A stretch of DNA of 64,000 bases from Cyathus striatus. Its lineage: Eukaryota; Basidiomycota; Agaricomycetes; Agaricales; Nidulariaceae. The notes under the pieces are model-generated. The model had not been told where the DNA came from. It saw only the letters and a program-made list of their open reading frames with translations, and made no database searches. Below, piece by piece: positions 23,996 through 37,790 of the stretch. Numbering within the stretch: the first letter of the stretch is position 1; the number at the start of each line of letters is the position of its first letter. The translations under genes and the position numbers were made by a program. Where the stretch lies: positions 2,914,001 through 2,978,000 of the forward strand of contig JAOVFP010000014.1 of NCBI GenBank assembly GCA_025738555.1. The letters are read 5' to 3'.

Positions 23996-26533
23996 ACAAG
24001 TAAATTAGTATACCTATGTTGCAGTGTGTTGTGGTGTATGCTTGGTGTATGCTACACATGCTTGAAGTTCTACTAGTTATTTTTAAGAATGTTTGGCTTT
24101 AATCTGAAGTAAGTTACACATTAATCTATATTATAATATGAGAATATTAATAAATACAATGTGTCTAGACTAAATTTAAACAACATTAGTAGTCATTTTC
24201 AGTTGCTATGGACTGTAATGTGCTTAGTATTATGAAAGAGCCCTACTGTCACCAGTGAAATAAACATCATCAAATCCATTGAAGAGGAGGAAGTGTGCTT
24301 GAAGGGTCCTCAATGAAGAAATGCAAGTGGTTGGCACATCTGTCCAACCTTAAGGTTCTAAGGTAAGGTAAAAGTATGTGTCAGTGACATAATTGAGAGA
24401 AATGACAACACAACAAGGAGCAGAACTTTGAGATGAAGTTCTGGAGTGATTTCGGAGAAAAGGGACTTGACAAGAGTGATCAGAATGAGTAAGATGACAA
24501 CTTAGAGAGAGGATGAGAGAGAGAGAGAGAGAGAGGCAGAAATGAGGGGTGAATTTCACTGAAGTACAATAGACCTAGATACACAGTTTAAATAGAAAGA
24601 GAAGGGAAATATATCTAAAAGGAGTGAATAAATTTTTACTAAACCCAAGGAGGTGATAAGGACTAGGCTACGGTTTCAAGGAGTGTAAGACTTGTGGAAT
24701 GAAAAATAATTGTAGAGAAGTCTTGAAGCGATGGCAAGGGCAGAGTAAATGTAGAGTTGTTGGTCCAGGCAATGTGGTGTGACCAATGCCCAGATGAAAC
24801 TTGCTGTCCTGTGCATGTGTATCATGGTCCATTGCTTTGCAACTCATATTATAGCACCTGAGGCATTCTTCTGTAGCATCTGAGGTTTGAGAGTTGGGCA
24901 AATTTGGTCAAATGTTGAGAGTGTTGAGATGCACTCAGGACAGTTCAATGGCAGATGCATTGACACACTTGATGGGAAGGTCACATGATTATACCAGAAC
25001 ATGTCAGAACATCAATTCTACAGTGCATGCAGAAAGCCTGCTCTACACCATGAGGACAATAACACTTCTGAAAGCACAGAAACATTTTTAATGTTTCAAA
25101 TTTCACATTTTGAGCCTGAGCAATAATGTGACTGTTAGTAAACTACTAGTAAACAACATAGATATTGAAACTTGAAATACAGTGGTCTATGACATTAATT
25201 TGAATGGCTGTCATTATGGTACAGATACATTTATTGAAAGTTTCAACTAGAATAAACAATTGAAATTACATTAAATATGCAGGAATCATTAGTAGCAAGA
25301 ATAATTTGACTTGGAGTGATGACATCAAAACCAGAACTGTTATCCTAATTAGAAAAGACATCAGCTAATACTCTTAGCTGTACAGTTAACTGCTTAAGCC
25401 ATTAGCTGTAAAACTGGCTATGAGCAGCATGATACAGAGCTAATTGACAATGAATCTTCAAGTATGGAATCTAATATGCCTAGCATACACCTACCTATTA
25501 TAAAAACATTATTTCTATATTCTATGCACTACTTACAAATGGTATAATATACATGAGTTATGTTTAGTAGCTAAGATAGAGGTTGCAAACTGTTAGCTAG
25601 TGTGAGAATGATTTGTGCTAATAAGGGACATGTCTAGCCTAAGTAGGAAAGTATCTAAGAATAGAAATGTTGAGGTCAGAGCTTATTCTCAACATTGGTG
25701 GGAAATAGTTACCAGTAAGGCCAGAGATTGAGCTAAATATGCATCTATTCTAATAATAGATTATCGAAGCCATGTTATCATGTCATAGGAAAAGGCATGA
25801 GGACTAGACTCACAATAAGTGCCACTATCTAAACATGCTGTACCAGCACTGTGCATCAGCACACTATAGGCACCTGGCCTGGCCTGAGACCTGGCATTCC
25901 CAGCAGGATTATTCAGTGGTTCCCTTTTCCATGCATCAAAGCATGTGGCATCACTCCTTCATATGGGAGTGTCCTACCTGCAGGAATGGCCTATTATACT
26001 TTGCTATCTTCCCATATGGACATGTTCTTGGCACTCATATGTCTGACAAGTTATGATTTACTCTGGTCCATCCCAGACACTTGTAGCTAGTCCAAATGTC
26101 TACTTTACAGCTTAGCTAATGTGCAATTACTACATTTGTATTAACTATATAGTTCCTCTAGCCATAGATTTGTATGATATTTAATAGGTAGAGTTGAGTA
26201 GTAAAGGGTAGTCTCCTGTGCCCTGAGAAATATGATTGAACAGTCCTCACAGGCTAGTATTTGTGTGAACATTGAGATTCTGAGTATAATGAGAGTTGAA
26301 GTCATAAGCCCATGTTGAGTCTGAGATTAAGGAACATGCATCAAAACATGTATCAAAGCAGTCACTAAGTACACACCCCCTCTCAAACATTGGTCTTTGA
26401 CACTGTTTCTTTACCTTACTTTTCCCAGAAGCACCTTGCATCTGAGTCTTACCCACTGAGCATGTTCTTAGTAAGTGTACATGGTGTGAGTAGAATTGTA
26501 CATATTTTAATTTACATTATGTTGTGCTAAACT

Positions 26534-28555
26534 ATGCACTTTAAATCAGAAATGGATGTTGGTCCTGATGTAGATATTCCAACTCAAGACACTATATCCT
26601 CTTTGGCAGACTTGCCAGGTCCATCCCTTGAGAATGATACTGCAATTCAAGTTGATCAACAAGGGGATCTCTATGGAGATTATGCTGATTATCATATAGA
26701 AGTTTTAGCCATTGATAATGAAGATACTGGCAATGAAAATCATGATACTAATATATCATCTTATGAAGCTAATGATAATGAGATAGACAATTTTGAAGAA
26801 AAAATATTGGATACAGAAGAAGAGTTAATTTTGGAACCCATGTGCACACATCCTAGCACACAGTCAATGCAGTCTGATGAGGAAGATACAGAATCACATG
26901 TAATAAATACAGCATTTTGCATCTGAGAAGGAGTTGAGCAGCAACTGCATAATATACCACATGTGAAAAAAATTGGTAAAAGGGCAGGCAGAGTTGTGTC
27001 AACTAATAATACCACTCAAAATATTGAGTACCATGCTAAAATTGACAATGAAAAAAATTATTATCACCCTTTTAAATCTAAGTTGGAATGGGATATAGCC
27101 AAATGGGCTAAACTCCAAGTTCCAAGTTCAAATGCATTTGACAAGTCAATACAGATTGATGGGGTAATTTACTATAATATAAAGTGATATAACCAAGCTA
27201 ATAATAGTACTTTTATTAGGTTATTGATAAACTAGGACACTCTTTTCACTCCTCTTCAGAGCTCAATTAAAGAATTGATGATGACTTACCAGGATGTCCA
27301 CATTTTTTTTGGAAGGAGATTTGTATTGTAAATGAAACTTGTGATGTCTATTTTTGAGATATAATTGACTGTGTCAAAGCATTACTGGGAGATCCCAACT
27401 TTGCATGATATCTAATGTTTGAACCTTAAAAGCACTACACAGATGATAGTGAAACAACTAGAATGTATCATGATATGCATACAGGAAAGTGGTGATGGGA
27501 AAAACCAGTGATTTAATTTGAATTAACATAATGATAATGATTGCTAAAATTTTATAACATAACCATAGAAGCAGCTGGAAATGAAAACACCTGACTCAAC
27601 AATTTTTTCAATTATTATTTCCATTGATAAGACACAGCTAACTTTATTTCAAAACAAAACAGTCTATCCTACCTATCTCACAACTGGAAATATTTCAAAG
27701 AGATTCACTAAAAGCCATCAGCAAGAGTATACACCTCAGACAGGACTGAATTGGATCATGTTGCATGGTGGTGTATGCTTGCCAATCTATATCATGCATA
27801 TATATCAACTATCTTAAAACCACTGGAGACACTTGGTGAAAAAGGATTTCAAGTGACTATTGCTGATAGTTGTCTGTGGTGCATCCATCCACTATTTGCG
27901 GTGTTTATTGGGGACTATCTGTTGACATCTAGGTATTAGCTTTGACCACCGTGGATGTCCTCAATGCTTTGTTTACCATAGTAGCATCTTTGACTTGATT
28001 TGACATACCACATTGATTACTCTTTGACACATTGAATATAGTTATATATACTCTTCTTTACCTTCCACTTACCTCAGTCATTGTATTATTTACTACACAC
28101 TGAGGTGAGATACTTTACTTATTTCTTTCCCATTCTTTCTACTTACAAACATCACCTATCACACACATAGATATACTTACATATTCTTCCACTTGTGTGT
28201 GTATAGTGAGACTTAAGGCAGTACACAAGGGGTATCATTTTTTACACTATCCAGAGCAGGTCTTAACAACTTGTGATACTATGGAGATTGCCCAACTTGT
28301 CCTGCTGTTAAACCTGAGTTGGAAGACTTTGATTCAGATGTATCATCTTCATATTGTGATCTTAATGCCATTTTATATGTGCTTGATTCATTTGATGTAA
28401 ATGCTGCAGCCTTTCTACAAGCTTGCCAAGAATCTCAAGTGAAACCTGTAATTGATCCTTTTTGGAAGAATCATCCACATGTGAATATTTACCAATCAAT
28501 TTCACCAGATGTTCTTCATCAACTTCATCAAGAAATTATAGAGCAGCTTTACTGA
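26534..28555 (+). pseudogene. Plavaka-type (CACTA-like) transposase, multiply broken
   Basis: An acidic N-terminal frame (26,534-26,926) is followed after a stop by YYHPFKSKLEWDIAKWAK, a hallmark of basidiomycete Plavaka transposases (YYPFKSKxxWEIAxWAK). Further blocks in order, in changing frames with many stops, are: MKTPDSTIFSIIISIDKTQL then YPTYLTTGNISK (27.58-27.73 kb; family IPIIISSDKTQLT ... AYPVYxTIGNIPK), HPLFAVFIGDY (27.9 kb; family HPxFAxFVGDYPEQ), and HPHVNIYQSISPDVLHQL (28.47-28.53 kb; family LPYxxIYxSIxPDxLHQLYQG). Order and spacing are as in an intact gene, so this is one old copy destroyed by substitutions and small indels. The C-terminal third is missing. CG is almost absent across it. 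Confidence 0.85.
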
Positions 28556-29227
28556 CAAATGTCTGTACTGCATTTGATATAAATTCTATGTAAATAACTT
28601 TTAAATATGAATAATTACTGTCTAACTGCACCTAGTTTCAACCTGAGATAAAACCCATATACAGTGATTTTGGTAATCACTTGTAATTGTCCATAATTAA
28701 ATGTAACACCAAAGCCCAATGTTAAATTAAGTTGAATAGAAATAATTATGTGACAATTCATTATAATGAAAATACCCTAAATATAAGTACATTAACTACG
28801 CCTCATTAGAATAATCTTATGCATATTTTATACTAAGCCAACAATACCTTATTACAAGAATCAATAATTGTGGCTAAATAATTGTGAAATATATCTAACT
28901 GAGCATATTTAAATATGTATATACTAATTATGATAATTAGTACTAACTAGCATAAATAATGGATCTCAGTTTTTCCTGATGTTATATTGTCTCCAATGTG
29001 TTAGCTAATAGTTCATCAGTATAACATGTTTTCAGTTACAATTATAAGTGTAGTTGAATGTAGTTTTATAACACATGACTTGATGTGCATCTCACTTACC
29101 ATACTACTGTTACATATAAAATTGCTATATAATACACAACAATATCAAAAAACAGATGAAACAATGACATGTATGGTGAACAGAATTTTTACATGAAAGT
29201 ACAAATTTGTAATACAAATTTAAGTAC
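28556..29227. other. AT-rich spacer, nothing recognised
   Basis: Very AT-rich sequence between the Plavaka relic and the 3' end of the NACHT-WD40 gene. No coding signal or repeat structure was seen. Confidence 0.4.
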
Positions 29228-31958
29228 TTAGCTGTAATGTTGTACCAGAATGTAGACAAAAAATGAGACAACCAGCATCATAATAATGTGACAAATGAAA
29301 ACAATATCAATATATCTCTGCTTTTCCTTTACTGTGGGAAGATTTAGATCTTTGGGAAGTGTTGGAGAACCAGTTTTACATTGAGCCCAGTCAGATCCAT
29401 ATACAAAATGTGTCAAATCAACTTGACAAATTTTATAATTAGGCAATATTTGAACAGTTTCAACACCACATAAATATTTTCTATGATGTGAAGGGACCCA
29501 AAATAGTCTATTGTCATGGTTATCTTTTACCCACCCATCTGAAAAAAGTGATGCAAATATTTTTGTGCCTCCAAGTGATTTAAATTTTCTGAAGTGATCT
29601 GAAGTGGAGTTTATATCCTTCACTCTGACAGTTTTATCATGTGAGCCAGACACCACTTGTGTTCCATCAGGAGAAAATGCCACTGATGTCACATAATCAC
29701 TGTGGCCTTGAAATGGTCCAGCAATTGTTTTTCCACTTTCCACATTCCACACTCTGACAGTTTTATCATTTGAGCCAGACACCACTTGTGTTCCATTAGG
29801 AGAAAATGCCACTGATCTCACCCTACCACTGTGGCCTTTAAATGGTCTAGCAATTGTTTTTCTACTCTCCACATCCCACACTCTGACAGCTCCATCATAT
29901 GAGCCAAATACAATATCACTTCCACTAGAAGAATATGCAACACTAGTCACAGATGATTCTGTGTAGTGTACTGAATACATTCTTTGGTTCCAGACTCTGT
30001 CCCTCCCTTTTCTAATTGAAAGTACATTTCCAAAGAAAGGTGAGTAATGTTTTGCAATCAAAGAATTTTCAGGTGCAAATGATAACACTGATATATATAT
30101 ATGTGGTATGCTTCTTTTTATTACAATGTAGAAGTTTGTAACAAGATTGATACTATCTTCAATGAAATTAAGTTGATTCAAATTTATCTAAACAAATTTC
30201 AGCATTTTATTTCATTAAAATAGTTTATAATATACCTTTGTACAAGATGTTAGTCTTTTCATCATTTCATATGCTGTATGTATCTCATTTAAGTAACTCA
30301 TGACCTCTAACCAGTATAGGAACTTGCAATATAAGAACACATTTAATTCTTTATTATAAATATATGATCAAATACTTCATTTTCAATAATATCAATATAA
30401 TGCATGTTCCAATATTTGCAACAGTATTGAAGATGTGTAGGTATATGCTGGTTTGTTATTTGTGATAAGTTTTCAATGTCCTCTTTTGCTATATATGATG
30501 ATTTGATTTTGCAAATGTTAAATTTAAGTTTACTATTGAGAATTTTGAAAACCATTTTGGTCATTCTTAGTACATGTTCATTTCTAATAATTTTCCACAT
30601 TACATTATTTAATCCCCCTGCTAAAAATTCAATGAATGATAAATGATAGAATGTTACATTGTTATCATTTATGGAAATGATAGGTTGAAGATAATGTAAT
30701 ATTCTTTGAACTTCACTTGCAATGTCATCCTCATTACCACTAACATCTAAGAAATGTGGAATGTCCTCTTTTCTCAACTGTGATTTTGCAATTAATACTG
30801 TTGCCAATACTTGTCTCACAATTTCCTTTCTATCTTCATTCCATTTTCCAAAAGAACCTTGAAGTATTTGGTAATATAGAACATCAGCTCCATTCCCTAT
30901 CTGTCCAGATAGGACTTGTTTAAGCTTTATAATTGGTGAAGGTTGTTCATCATTTTCTGAATTCATGGTAATGTACTTGACTGCAGTAGATGCCCAGATA
31001 AACAATCCACCAGCTTTTTTGCACATCATCTGTAATGTATCCTCTATTGAATGAAGTTGCAATTCACATTGGTGATTTTCAAAGCTTTTCTTGAGAAAGA
31101 AATATATGTCTTGATTTATTTCTGAGTCAAGCTGGGAATCAGTTTCCAATCTGATAATCTTGCAAAAATTTTCATTCTCAATAGCACCTGGTAGAGAACC
31201 AGGCCTTCCAGTTAAGATAAGCTTATAGTGCCTAGGAAGCCCAATCCAATTTTGTAATGTTTTTTTCAAAGATGCTAACAGTTCAGATTTGCATTCATCT
31301 AGTGCATCAATAATAAATGCAGGTGGATCATTTTTCAATTGTTCATGGCAGGTATTCAGTGGGTCAGCAATTAGATGTTTGAACTGCCATTCAATTCTTA
31401 CAAGTTGAAAGTTGTTATCAAGATGTTCTCCAATCTTTTCTTTCAGAAAAGAATACTTTAACTTGGATGCTAAATCTGCAGCTATTGTTCTCCAAACTAC
31501 AGTAGGATCACCCAAGGTGCTATCATCCCTCTTAAAGAAATGGCAGCCACCCAATCTCTTCCTGTTCTATGAGTTTAGAGTTTCAACCAAAGTAGAGGCT
31601 ATTGCAGATTTTCCTGAGCCAGGACCACCAGTAATCCACATAATGTTTGTAGTGGACTCATCTATAAATGAAGATAATGATTTATTTTATAAATATACAA
31701 ATACATGAACATACCAAAATCATTTAGCCACTTATAAATATCATTCAGAATAGTAACTCTAGTTCCTTCCATACAAGGGGGTGAACAATGCAAGTTATGA
31801 TCAACCGGCTTCAATAACTTGAGTTTTTCAGAGATTTCATCATTTTTCATATTGTAATAATTGTTTTGATCATGACCAATAGCATTCTGCTGACCACCTA
31901 GCACATTGATATGGCTTGCATTGGTGAACATTTGGACATTGGATTTGGTTTGAGCCAT
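29228..31958 (-). pseudogene. NACHT-WD40 NLR-like protein gene with a premature stop
   Basis: Fungal NLR of the Agaricomycete type (STAND NTPases linked to non-self recognition and cell death). The N-terminus has the MFTNASHINVLGGQQNAIG type of motif and CMEGTRVTILNDIYKWLND. After an intron at about 31,661-31,712 comes the P-loop GGPGSGKSAIA, then after a stop FKRDD, Walker B region FIIDALDEC and LILTGRPGS. At least three WD40 repeats (GHSGRVRSVAFSPNGTQVVS and close copies) follow, then the family's usual end (SDGWVKDNHDNRLFWVPSHH, VDLTHFVYGSDWAQCK). A hydrophobic helix (about IDIVFICHIIMMLVVSFFVY) is added at the C-terminus. The frame is cut by TAG at 31,567-31,569, between ETLNS and NRKRLGG, where relatives often have Gln; no intron fits there. 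An intron at about 30,183-30,237 joins the WD40 exon. A TATA-like TATACTATATAG lies about 70 bp upstream of the start. Confidence 0.85.
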
Positions 31959-32163
31959 TGTAAATGTAGGGAATTTAATGTTGAACTTGTATGTTAGGAA
32001 GGAAGAATGAAAGTTGATGTGGATGAGCTATATAGTATATCACAATGCAATTGACATGTGTTACTAAACATGTACCAAGTGATATCATTGGAACAATCAA
32101 TTATTATTACTGAAGATTCATTCCTGTTCTATGTATAGAGCCTGACACTGTGTACATTACACA
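31959..32163. promoter_or_regulatory. Upstream region of the NLR gene
   Basis: Contains GCTATATAGTATATC near 32,027-32,041, a plausible TATA region for the minus-strand gene. Otherwise unremarkable AT-rich DNA, ending at the edge of the duplicated block. Confidence 0.35.
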
Positions 32164-32797
32164 TGTTAACATCACACATAAAAATTTACATGTCTTCAAC
32201 ATGGTGACATCAAGATCAGGAAGAAAAGTCCAGTGACTATTCCTGTTCTTACTAAAATGCTTACTACTGAATATGGGTTAGGCAATCTACAGGATCTTGA
32301 TAAACCCATTGATCTACTTCTATTATTACACATGCACCTTATCACCATCCCACTTGATCCCACATCTCCTTCAGTCATTTCTCCATTCCCATCATGCAAA
32401 TAGTACCTCATTTCTTATCGCATCTTCCAAACTAACTCCAAAATATCAATGTATTAGTGGATGTGGAAGGATGAAAGTGGAGATATAATAAGAACCCATA
32501 TAAAAATGACCATGAGCAGGCATTCCCTTCCTGAATGTTACTACGAACCCTATACAGCCTGATTGGATATAATGACTGAAATATGAGAGAGGGAATTTGA
32601 ATTGATGGAATGGGAAACAAGAGGGATTCATTTGATGCTGTATGTTCCCGTATTCTTACTTCACATGTATCATACTCACTCCTTAAAATTGTGGAAACAA
32701 AGCATCACTGGCTTCTCTGATTTTGTATGATTCTGGGCTGTACATATGCGACCAAATTGTGAAGAAATGAAGCAGGGACATGAACGAAGTCTCTTTT

Positions 32798-34056
32798 GAG
32801 CTCTTTACACTTAGCCATGTGTTCTGTACGGATCCGTGCGGAATCCGTATGGAATTTTCGGAGTCCGTGTGGAATCTGCACAGATTTTTTTCATTTTGGC
32901 AGAGGTTTTTTTGGGTCTGTACAGATTCCGCACAGATTCCGAAAATTCCGTACGGATTACGCAGAATTCCTTGGAATTCCGCATTACAGACCTGAAAATT
33001 CTGTACAGAATTTTATTATACTTATTTTCTTGCATGTGACACTCTGCATTAAGCATGACACTAGGTGTTGAGTGTGACACTATACGTTAAATGTGACACT
33101 ATAAGCGTGACACTAGGTGTTGAGTGTGATACTAGGTGTTGAGTGTGATACTATACATTAAATGTGACACTAGGTGTTGAGTGTGACACTATACATTAAA
33201 TATGACATGATAAATGTAACACTAGGTGTTGAGTGTGATACTAGGTGTTGAGTGTGACACTAGGTGTTGAGTGTGACACTATATATTAAATGTGACATGA
33301 TAAACGTGACACTAGGTGTTGAGTGTGACACTATATGTTAAATGTGACACTATAAGCGTGACACTAGGTGTTGAGTGTGACACTATATGTTAAATGTGAC
33401 ACTATAAGCGTGACACTAAGTGTTGAGTGTCAAACTAAGTGTTGAGTGTCACACTAAGCGTTGAGTGTGACTAAGCGTGACACTAAGTGTTGAGTGTCAC
33501 ACTAAACATTGAGTGTCACACTATACATTGAGTGTCACACTATACATTGAGTGTCACACTATACATTAAACATGACACTATGCATTAAGTGTGACACTAT
33601 ACATTAAACATAACACTATACATTAAGCATGACACTAAGTATTGAGTGTGACACTATGCATTAAGCATAACACTAAGTGATGAGTGTGACACTCTGCATT
33701 AAGCATGACACTAAGTGTTGAGTGTGACACTATACATTAAGCATAACATTATGCATTAAGTGTGATACTATGCATTGAGAATGATACTATATATTGAGTG
33801 TATCATGGATTTTGTATAGTGTGACACTTTTCACCTAGGGTTACACTTGACATGTGTGACAAGGCAGCAATGCATAAATCCACACAGAATCCATGCAGAA
33901 TATGTATGGAATCCATATAGAATAATCACCTCTAATAATAATAATAGCTACTATATAAATTCTGTATGGTATCTATATAGGTCTGTACAGGTCTGTATGG
34001 ATCCGTGCAGATCCATACAGATCCGTACAGACCTCTTGGGGGAGTGTAAATTACTG
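32798..34056. mobile_element. Small non-autonomous KDZ-like TIR element, copy 1
   Basis: The left end is GAGCTCTTTACACT. The right end in reverse complement is CAGTAATTTACACTCCCCC. Flanking 8-bp sequences TCTCTTTT (32,790-32,797) and TCTTTTTT (34,057-34,064) differ at one base and fit an 8-bp target duplication. Both ends carry palindromic subterminal repeats of the type GGATCCGTACGGAA. The centre is a minisatellite. No coding capacity. Confidence 0.75.
33040..33800. repeat. GTGACACTA minisatellite
   Basis: About 760 bp of imperfect tandem units built from GTGACACTAGGTGTTGAGT and GTGACACTATACATTAAAT, with gradual drift of the two unit types along the array. It forms the body of the small TIR element. 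Confidence 0.9.
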
Positions 34057-34064
34057 TCTTTTTT

Positions 34065-36185
34065 CCACTTTGCCTGGTCGCTTCACGTTCCCCATTGGTT
34101 AAGACACTACTTCTTCATTAGTAAAGCAGTCTGAATCTGATAGAGGATGCTGCCATTCATATTTGACTACTTTATCTGGTCTCACTGTGCTCTGTTCTCA
34201 TTGTTGATATACATGTCCTTGTTTAAAACTTACACCGATGTGCCTTAACTTGCCCTTCATTTTACGAACTCCACTACTAGTACTTGCCATATAGTTGGTT
34301 CATTATCTTGGAGTTATGGGTATGGATAAGTGGTTGAACTTGAAAGTTGCAAGTCTGTACCTTTCATTGCAGTTGTGTTGAAGTTAGCACTTAAAATTGT
34401 ATATGTGGGGATGAAGGCAAATTAGTGTCTTAAACAATATACTTACCTACCTTAATTCACCCTCTTTATCCACCAGTATCAGTAGTTCAAAGGTCAGATT
34501 GGATCGACTTGATGTTTATGGGCATTGACTAACCAGTGTGCTCTATTTCTATGGGTATTGATGGTCCAGGAGGTCGGGTCTGTTAAAATTAGATGGTGTG
34601 TAGGAGTGCATGAGGAAGCAATGAGGATATTGAATCTTGATGTGAATGGTCCCAGGTTTCGGTTCTGGCGCTTGTTGAAGATCACACTCATAGGTGTTAT
34701 CAATGTAACATGCACATCCCCTTTGTGGTCGAGTGTTACTGTACTCTCGTAGATGCACTCGATATGTGTATGCACACTTCAATTTGCCAATTTGCCCAAG
34801 GGTGCTCACAGATTGAAAAAAAAGACCTAGGGTCTATTTTTTTGAAATCACCACTTCACCTGGACTAACTAACTATAAGTGCTTACTAAGCGATCAAAAT
34901 TACCATGTATAGAAGGTATATTGTTTGTCAGCATAAGTTCTTCATCTTCACTTTGTAAGTTCTATTGAGTTCTCAGCAAGTTTCTCAAGATCTCAACAAA
35001 TACCCAACAAACTCCCAGATATTGTTATACTTACTTTCCAGCTTGTTAGATTCTTTCCATTGCATGTACTCCATTTCTATCCAAACCTGACAGCTGGTAG
35101 TATTTTCTGAGGTACTTCTATGCATCCCCAAACCACCTTTCACATACAATATAGTACTTGAGACTTTCAACTGAAGTTTGAACCCTCTCAGACTTTGAAT
35201 AATATCTTAATCATGGACCTGTCAGTAAAGTAATAAGCAGTTAGTATTACTTAGTGTAAACACATCATTCATAATTTCAACAATTTTTGATTCATTCTAA
35301 GTTCTAACTCCCTCACTTCTTCCTGCATCAGATTGGTTACCTACCCACCCACAACCTTGTGAATACTTCTTTAAATTTACCTCACTGTTTAATACAAGTT
35401 AAATGGCATAAAAAAACTGTGCTTGCTTCTAACCTCTCTTACATCATGTTATTCTTCTTTCTCCTTACCATTTATTTTTATGGTATAAAGAGCTGAAGCA
35501 ATAACAACTGATTTCTTGGGTGGAAAATTATGGTGTTTCAATTTATATTACTTACAAATGCACTGCAAATATCTTGTTACTGCTGCTTCTTAATTTACAA
35601 ACAGGAGTGATCACATATTACAATGAAATACAACTATTTACAACAGTATGCAGTAGTATATCCTGCTTACCATAATAGTAGAGGATTAATTGCAAGTTTA
35701 AGTGATTAAGTAGAACTTTGAACACATATATTTCAATGCAACACCACTATTTAGGGTACTTGTGAGTACAGAATATGAAAATAAATTACCTTCAGTACCC
35801 CAGATATGTATCAGATCCTCACTCAAGGTTTCAGTAAGGGGGGTTCCATTTTTTTTTTCTGGCCTTCAGCCAGGACTAACTAACCAACTACCCATGGGAA
35901 ACTAGGATCTGTGCACCCCCTTTGAATTTGCCAGTCATTGGTAGGGTAAGATGAACACCATGTGATGTGTGTGAAATCTGATTTTCTGAGTCCCAACGCT
36001 CTTCTGAACTCAACCTAGACCTTCACCATTCTGCTTCTATGACACTGTTGACTCATATATGGCACACTACTACTCGCTACACAATCTTATGAAGGCTGGA
36101 AGATACTCTATTTAGACAACATGGAGTGCAAACCCACTGAATGATAATGTCAGCAGCAATAGTCATTCAAGACTTACAAGAGTAG
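34065..36185. other. Relic sequence without recognisable genes
   Basis: AT-rich, CpG-poor and stop-dense in all frames. It ends at the target site of the large KDZ-type element. No repeat shared with the rest of the window was noticed. Confidence 0.4.
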
Positions 36186-36215
36186 AGGGGAGACAGTATA
36201 TTGCACTCCTCCATG

Positions 36216-37790
36216 AAATCAGGTGGACTTCAGGTGGACTTCAGGTAGACTTCTGGACTCTAGGTGGACTCTACTGGACTCTACTGGACTCTACTGGACT
36301 ACAGGTGAACTCTAGTAAACTTCAGGTGGACTTCAGTTAGAGCCAACTACCTGGACTCTACCTGGACTCTACCTGGACTCTAACTGAACTTTACACTTGC
36401 AAGGCACCTGTCTCTTACATGGACTCTACCTGGACTCTACCTGAACTCTACCTGGACTCCATCTGAACTCTACCTGGACTTTGCACATACCAGATACCTG
36501 TCTCTTACCTGGACTCCACCTGGACTCTACCTGAACTCCACCTGAACTCTACCTGGACTTTACACATACCAGATACCTGTCTCTTACCTGGACTCCACCT
36601 GGACTCCACCTGGACTCTACCTGAACTTTACACTTACCAGGTACCTGTCTCTTACATGGACTCTAGCTGGACTCCACCTGGACTCTACTTGGACTTTACA
36701 CTTACCAAGTACCTGTCTCTTACCTGGACTCTACCTGGACTCCACTTGGACTCTACCTGAACTCTACCTGGACTTTACACATACCAGGTACCTGTCTCTT
36801 ACATGGACTCTACCTGGACTTTACACTTACCAAGTACCTGTCTCTTACCTGGACTCTACCTGGACTCCACCTGGACTCTACCTGAACTCTACCTGGACTT
36901 TACACATACCAGGTACCTATCTCTTACATGGACTCTACCTGAACTCCACCTGGACTCTACCTGAACTCTACCTGGACTTTACACATACCAGGTACCTGTC
37001 TCTTACATGGACTCTACCTGGACTTTACACTTACCAAGTACCTGTCTCTTACCTGGACTCTACCTGGACTCCACCTGGACTCTACCTGAACTCTACCTGG
37101 ACTTTACACATACCAGGTACCTATCTCTTACATGGACTCTACCTGAACTCCACCTGGACTCTACCTAAACTCTACCTGGACTTTACACATACCAGGTACC
37201 TGTCTCTTACATGGACTCTACCTGGACTCCACCTGGACTCTACCTGGACTTTACACATACCAAGTACCTGTCTCTTACTTGGACTCTACCTGGACTCCAC
37301 CTGGACTCTACCTGAACTTTACACTTACCAGGTACCTGTCTCTTACATGGACTCTACCTGGACTTTACACTTACCAAGTACATGTCTCTTACCTGGACTC
37401 TACCTGAACTTTACACTTACCAGGTATCTGTCTCTTACATGGACTCTACCTGGACTCCACCTGGACTCTACCTGAACTTTACACTTACCAGATACCTGTC
37501 TCTTACATGAACTCTACCTGGACTCTACCTGGACTCTACCTGGATTTTACACTTACCAGGTACCTGTCTCTTACATGTACTCTACCTAGACTTCACCTGG
37601 ACTCTACCTGAACTTTACACTTACCAGGTACTTGTCTCTTACATGGATTGTACTTGGACTGTACCTGGACTTTATACTTACTAGCTATCTGTCTGTTACA
37701 TGAACTATACCTGGACTCTACACTCACCAACTACTTGTGATTTACATGTACTTAACCTGGACTCTACCTGAACACTCTGCATGTACTATA
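36216..37790. repeat. Left subterminal satellite of KDZ1
   Basis: An array of CTGGACTCTAC / CTGGACTCCAC units of about 11-12 bp. They are arranged in higher-order blocks, each closed by TTTACACTTACCAGGTACCTG followed by TCTCTTACATGGACTC. The first 150 bp also hold the inverse motif AGGTGGACTTC. The same motif reappears in the right subterminal region. Confidence 0.92.

Larger units (their letters stand above)
22085..26533. other. AT-rich, CpG-poor relic region without recognisable genes
   Basis: 22,085 to about 22,250 continues the segment duplicated at 54.95-55.13 kb. Beyond that I see no frame with protein character. CG dinucleotides are very rare while TG and CA are common, as expected for old methylated repeat DNA. 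Three clusters rich in AGCTCAGCT are listed separately, and a GA microsatellite lies at 24,515-24,536. Confidence 0.5.
32164..34056. repeat. Near-identical direct duplication, copy 1 (pairs with 55,735-57,678)
   Basis: The two copies align at a constant offset of 23,571 bp with almost no differences until about 33,975. There the second copy has about 50 extra bases of GGATCCGTACGGAA-type repeat. The block holds 630 bp of unassigned flank plus a whole small TIR element, so it is a segmental copy rather than two independent transpositions. Short open frames inside it are not credible genes. Confidence 0.9.

Noticed and set aside
32196..33080. Short frames conserved exactly between 32.2-33.1 and 55.8-56.7 kb
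   Set aside because: The identity comes from a recent segmental copy, so conservation says nothing about coding. The frames overlap on both strands.
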